From positions 80,854,001-80,918,000 of the forward strand of contig NC_134013.1 in NCBI RefSeq assembly GCF_040712315.1: a stretch of DNA of 64,000 nucleotides, read 5' to 3'. Shown piece by piece: positions 59,439-64,000 of this stretch (the first letter of the stretch is position 1; each line of letters starts with the position of its first letter). Under the pieces are notes generated by a model. It was not told where the DNA came from, did no database searches, and saw only the letters and a list, made by a program, of their open reading frames with translations. This DNA is from Castanea sativa. Its lineage: Eukaryota; Streptophyta; Magnoliopsida; Fagales; Fagaceae. Position numbers and translations under genes: made by a program.

Positions 59439-60502
59439 GTTGGGTTGGTTTGGTTTGCTTGAGAAAAATGATGTTTTTGCTTTAATTTTCTTTTTCTTGC
59501 ATTGGTATAAGATATTAGTACTGTTGGTGTACTGACTATGTCACAATATTTTGCAAGATTGATGTTAAGTTAAATGGAAATGAAGGCCATTGAAAGTGTG
59601 CAATTTTGAGATGTGCTTATTTGGTTTATTACTATTTCTTTGGGGAAAATGTGCTAGTGGTCTATGTAGATATGTGCAGTGCTCAACCTTTTCAATTTTT
59701 AGTGTTTTGGTCATTGGGGGATTTTGTTTACTTTATGAATTGGGGTAGCCTGTTGGTGTGTATATGATGGTGTCACCGGTTGTGAATTTTTGGTGTGGGC
59801 ATTCTTGTCTTTGTAGGTTATGCCAACTTTTTTTCTCATTCCTTTTGTTCAGCCTCAATCTGAATTTCAATTATATAAGTTTGGGTTTTATGTTCAATCC
59901 AAATTTCATATTGAAATGAAAGTAATTGTCTCGTCTATGCATAATTCATGCTTGTGACAAATGGAAACTATAAGTTGAGGCTTTTTATTTGTCTTTTTTT
60001 TTTTGGTTTTTTTTTTTTTTTTATTAGAAGAAGTTTAGATTGCAAACTTCAAAACAGTGACAGCATCTTTTTTGAGCTGCCCCTCAGCCTTATAACTTCC
60101 TTCATGGCCCAAAACTATGTTAACTAAATACTGCTGTTTTTTTATCGACATTAATATGTTTATATTGTACTTGTGATGTAAAGTTAGACATATAAAAAAT
60201 AATAAATGTTGTACATATTTGTGGAAAGTATTATATATATTTGCCACTTCTATGTCTCTACAATGGAAATTTACATTGTGTCATATAATGAAAAGAAGAA
60301 TTTCCTCGATTTTTTTGTAATTTGCATGTATTGAAAAGCTAAAGAGCTATCAGCTATGATTGCAACCTCTATATATATATATTAAAAGTCAATTAGGGGA
60401 AACATTCTCATACATATATGCATCACAAAAATCAGCCATCGAGCCTTGACATTTAAATATTGTACGAATTGAAGCAAATATAAATTATTAAACAAACTCA
60501 TA
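59439..60502. other. Noncoding, collinear with copy A 18597-20883
   Basis: No gene. Lacks the TIR elements present in A at 19621-20775. Confidence 0.7.
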
Positions 60503-61597
60503 CTAACCTGTTTGAGCAAGGATCGAATTTAGATCTGCACCAACGTGCCATGCAAAGTAACCAAGCAATCCCTTTCCCTTAGCATATGTTACCTTGGTAG
60601 ACGTACTATTCGTATCATCATAACCAATCCATGTCGTCCCAGAATAACAATAGTTTGTAACAATGGAGGAATTGTACACTGCTGTGAAATTTTTGAGACC
60701 CTTGATTTGGCTATATGTTATGGACCCGTCAGAGGATATAGCGGTAGCTGTCCCTTTGGCAGGTGCAAATATTCCATGGTTATTAGCATTTACTAAACTC
60801 CATGCGTAGCCATAAAATGGAATTCCATATACCACTTTTTTGGCTGGCACAGCCTGAATCCAAGCTTTGATCCCAGTATCTCCGCTAATTTGGCTTGTTG
60901 TAATATTGTACAACCCAGCAGGAGGTGCAGTAAAATTTGGTGCCCAACTGGGTCCATAAAAATCATAGGCCATAATATTGATCCAATCCGAACTGTTTGA
61001 AATAGCTTGAAAAGGATAATTCAAGCCTCCATAGTAGCTTGAAGTGTAAAACACAGCTGCAGATAGAAGCAACGCTGTCTTGTTAGAGGTCTTAGACTCG
61101 TTGGCCACTGCAGCTCTCCACTCGTTGAGGAGATAGCCAAAGTTGGTCATTTCAGTGGCTGAAGATGGGTACTCCCAGTCAAGGTCAAGGCCATAAAAGT
61201 TGTAAGACCTGGCTAGCTTTATAGAGGAATCTATGAATGATTTACGGGTACTGTTTTGGCTAGCCATTGATGCAAAAGTTGAGGCATTAGCATTTCCTCC
61301 ACCAATGGATAAGAGGGTTTTAACTGAAGGGTTTTTCTGTTGTACAGTGGCGGTGAAGTTTGCGAAAGGAGCTGAGTGTGAGGAAGAAACTGTGACTTGA
61401 TATGTGGTTGAGTTGAGATCGGCAAAGGCACAAAATAGATGGGTGAAGAGTGTGGAATTGATGCTGGAAGCCAGGTATCCACTCTCGGGAAACCAGTATG
61501 CGGCTTTCACCACAGTTGTTGTTTGGGCTGAAGAGAAGTGGAATTGGTGAAGGAAAAGGAGAGTGAAAAATGCATATGGAAGGGTTTTGGAAGCCAT
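60503..61597 (-). CDS. Class V chitinase, GH18 (copy B)
   Basis: Same 364-residue secreted GH18 enzyme as at 20884-21978, starting at ATG 61597 and ending at TAG 60505-60503. The signal peptide, SIGGG strand and catalytic DLDWE (Asp138, Asp140, Glu142) are unchanged. Four base differences by eye: two silent, and two that change Asn to Lys in APA(N/K)GTA and Ala to Thr next to the C-terminus. The loss of Asn removes one N-glycosylation sequon (NGT). The terminal splice-donor-like CAG|GTTAGTATGAG is also kept. TATA and leader are intact, so the gene is likely expressed; the promoter differs from copy A at several bases. Confidence 0.95.
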   Translation of the reverse strand: MASKTLPYAFFTLLFLHQFHFSSAQTTTVVKAAYWFPESGYLASSINSTLFTHLFCAFADLNSTTYQVTVSSSHSAPFANFTATVQQKNPSVKTLLSIGGGNANASTFASMASQNSTRKSFIDSSIKLARSYNFYGLDLDWEYPSSATEMTNFGYLLNEWRAAVANESKTSNKTALLLSAAVFYTSSYYGGLNYPFQAISNSSDWINIMAYDFYGPSWAPNFTAPPAGLYNITTSQISGDTGIKAWIQAVPAKKVVYGIPFYGYAWSLVNANNHGIFAPAKGTATAISSDGSITYSQIKGLKNFTAVYNSSIVTNYCYSGTTWIGYDDTNSTSTKVTYAKGKGLLGYFAWHVGADLNSILAQTG

Positions 61598-61680
61598 TGA
61601 AGGAAAGTATAGGTAGTGTTAGATTGCTTGCAAGCTAGCTAGGAGATATTGCTTTGAGCTTTGAAATTAGAGTGGACTTG

Positions 61681-61688
61681 TATTTATA
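61681..61688 (-). promoter_or_regulatory. TATA box of chitinase copy B
   Basis: TATAAATA on the minus strand, 84 bp before the ATG, as in copy A. Confidence 0.75.
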
Positions 61689-62317
61689 GCCTTTTTCTTT
61701 GCCCTCTTTTTACCTCTTATTAGTTTGTTTTAATTCTGAGTATTTGATTGATTGGTTCTTGGATCATTATATGCAAATTGCGTACAAGATAGTGTGTTTG
61801 AACTTTGAGGAATAGTGTGTTTGAACTTTGAACATTCCTCATGATGAACTGTTTAAATGAAGAACTCTGACTTCTTAGAGAGGTTATTGCAGCTAGTTGA
61901 TGATGCCGTGTCGGCGTGATCTAAATATATAATCTATATAATTCAATTTCTGACTAACTATAATTATATGTTTATATTTATATTGTACAATCTATCAATG
62001 TAAGATACTAATTAACATTTACATTGTAGACTCCGAATGGACTTTTTCTGGAGAAAAAAAAAAAAAAAAACATTTTCGATCAATAATATAATTGTGTATA
62101 TCATTGTACACATTTGTAAAAAGATAGACTAAGAGTATCAATTTTGTTTTCTTTATCTTATCTTTCATCGATCTGAACCCAAAATTTGAAATTAGAATAC
62201 ATCACATATATTCTATAATCCATTCTATATATATATGAAATTTCAAGACATCAAATTTCATCTGATTCACAAACTATATGATCTCAAGAAACTTTTAACT
62301 CAATCAAGTCCATATAA

Positions 62318-63559
62318 AGGCCCTCACCTGTAAATATATCTTTACGAGCCTCTAAATTTTTTTGCATATGACCCGCTATCAGGAATTATATATGTTGTAA
62401 TTTAAACCCAAAATCAAAACTAGCCCTACCCAACTTAAGATAAACTGGCCCACTTAATTAAGAGCAGTTCAAACTTCAAACCCAAAAAACCTAGTACAAG
62501 TTGAGCTTGAAGTGAGATGTCATTCCCTTATAGAAATGCTAACCAGGCTATGTAGGGAATTAACACGAAATTCACAACCTATAAGAAACAAAAATAGAGA
62601 AAACACACGCCAAAGAAAAAATAATCACATATACAAGACAGTATTTACGTGGTTTAGCAATTTGCCTACGTCCACGAACACGAAATTGCAGAGATTTCAT
62701 TATTATCAGAGAAAAAATAAAAAGTGCGGCTACAGTTTTTCACTCTCTCAAAAACAACAACGACCAGAAAAACCCTAATCACCAATATAGCGTTTTTTAT
62801 ATCTTACACACAGGATTCACAATAGGCTACAAAACAGGCCGGGCCAAAAAACACTACGGCTTGGGCCTTTTAGCCCAAGCCTTCACTCCATGGACTAAGC
62901 CTAAAAAAATCTTCCATTAAGAACCACGCAACATTATTCGGGTCGGGTTTGATAGGAGCTGTGTTTGGCAAGAGCTGGTCCCATACTTTGAATAATGTAA
63001 ATTACATAATTGATGACGCCTAGCCGCCTAGGTACTTATTTGGTTCTATATTTATTGTTTAAAATAATTATCACACAATATATATATATATTGTTTACAA
63101 TAAGTAAGAATGAGGAAATTTGTACCAAATTCTTCTCATAAAGAGAACAATGCAATGGTATTAACTTATAAGCCTCTTATAGTTTGTGCCAATTTGGTTA
63201 CAAGATCAATCAGTACTAATGACTTTGTTCTAAAGAAAAATAATTTTGAAATTGCTTTCCTTCTAGTTCTTCATTTGTTTTTTGTTTTCCTAAATATATT
63301 ATAGGAATAAAACCCCATACTTCATTGGATACAACTTGGTTTTAATTGTCTAGTAAACTAAAGTTAATACGATGTAAATACGCATCTAAAACATATCATG
63401 TACGTGTTAACATCATATTGAATCCAATGCATAGAAGCACTGGACCTAAGTCTTACCCTACCTCATCTTGTCATTTTCCTTATAATAATCTCATATGTTA
63501 CCGCTTGTATTTCACGAACTTTTTTCTACTAGCATTTGAGACTCTTTTGAGATGATTCG
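62318..63559. other. Noncoding region after copy B
   Basis: No gene recognised. The stretch near 62635-62680 ('tttacgtggtttagcaattt', then 'gcctacgtccacg') resembles a motif I associate with LTR-type plant repeats, so an LTR remnant is possible. Confidence 0.4.
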
Positions 63560-64000
63560 TATGTAAAGGTAGAATTAATCTGATTTTGCATACCATATGC
63601 ATAAGATTGAGTCTAGCATTAAGCAAAAATTAGCAAAAAAACAGCATATCATGTCATATAACATGTAAGTGCAAAAAAAAAATAGTGATATATTAGTACT
63701 GGTTGTTGACACAGATTTATAATTTCCCTTGTTCACCTCATTTTGCTTGCACGCAGCCAAGTTTTGCTTATAGATCTAATATGGGCCAAGCATCATTCGT
63801 TAAACTACTCATTCGCCTTTATTGCATATAACATGCTAACATAATTGATATTGGCCTTATTGTGAATAATATAGCCTTTTACATCCGTTACTTTTAATTT
63901 TATGCTCTCCATGCACTTGAAGCTGCGACAAGGGTAGGGATAATTACACGTTAGAAGTAAAAACCAAAAAAAGAAAACAAAAACACCTGCGTAAACCAAA
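63560..64000 (+). repeat. Start of a third, diverged copy of the duplicated unit
   Basis: 'cctccatgcacttgaagctg'-like sequence (63906-63925), 'gccttttacatc' (63873-63884) and 'cagccaagttttg' (63755-63768) occur in the same order as in copy A (15470-16170) and copy B (56240-56965). Identity is clearly lower than between A and B. It runs off the window end. Confidence 0.7.

Larger units (their letters stand above)
50619..62317 (+). repeat. Segmental duplication, copy B
   Basis: Direct-orientation partner of 1-22678. It lacks the gypsy element, Pack-MULE and several MITEs found in copy A, and carries its own CACTA, SINE and hAT insertions. Noncoding identity looks like about 95-97% by eye. The chitinase gene near its right end is almost identical to that of copy A. 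Confidence 0.93.

Overview
The window is nuclear DNA of a flowering plant, most likely a woody dicot. It is AT-rich and intron-bearing. It holds plant lineages of LTR retrotransposons (a Tat-type Ty3/gypsy element with two RNase H domains, and Ty1/copia with a tRNA-iMet primer site), many small plant DNA transposons, and plant-type GH18 class V chitinases. An oak-like (Fagales) genome would fit, but I cannot establish the species.

The backbone is a direct segmental duplication. Copy A covers 1-22678 and may start before the window; copy B covers 50619-62317. Each ends with a 364-codon secreted GH18 chitinase gene on the minus strand (20884-21978 and 60503-61597). A third, more diverged GH18 gene lies between them (43184-48754) and is dead: a copia element sits inside it and a LINE abuts its 3' end. 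The last ~440 bases (63560-64000) match part of the duplicated unit again at lower identity, so a third unit probably continues beyond the window.

Because A and B began as the same sequence, every later insertion can be read against its empty site. A-only insertions: a Pack-MULE carrying a piece of the complex I 75-kDa subunit gene (796-2071), two MITEs with MULE-like features (3031-3224, 16733-16923), a gypsy element with GAAGC target duplications (3504-13460), a MITE at 17300-17787, and TIR elements at 19621-20775. B-only insertions: a CACTA element with AGA target duplications (50742-52165), a 117-bp SINE (57561-57677), and a hAT MITE (58854-59430).

The unique spacer (22679-50618) holds degenerate tandem repeats, a decayed mitochondrial ADP/ATP carrier gene (28484-30177, minus), a three-LTR copia array inside one pair of target duplications (30315-35134, minus), another MULE (39302-40475), a truncated LINE (41800-43183) and a second copia (43431-47916).

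The only genes that look intact are the two chitinases. Their coding regions differ at four bases by eye, while adjacent noncoding DNA differs by several percent, which suggests gene conversion or strong constraint. The most unusual coding content is an antisense, intron-containing gene with its own TATA box inside the gypsy element (12480 down to 10146).
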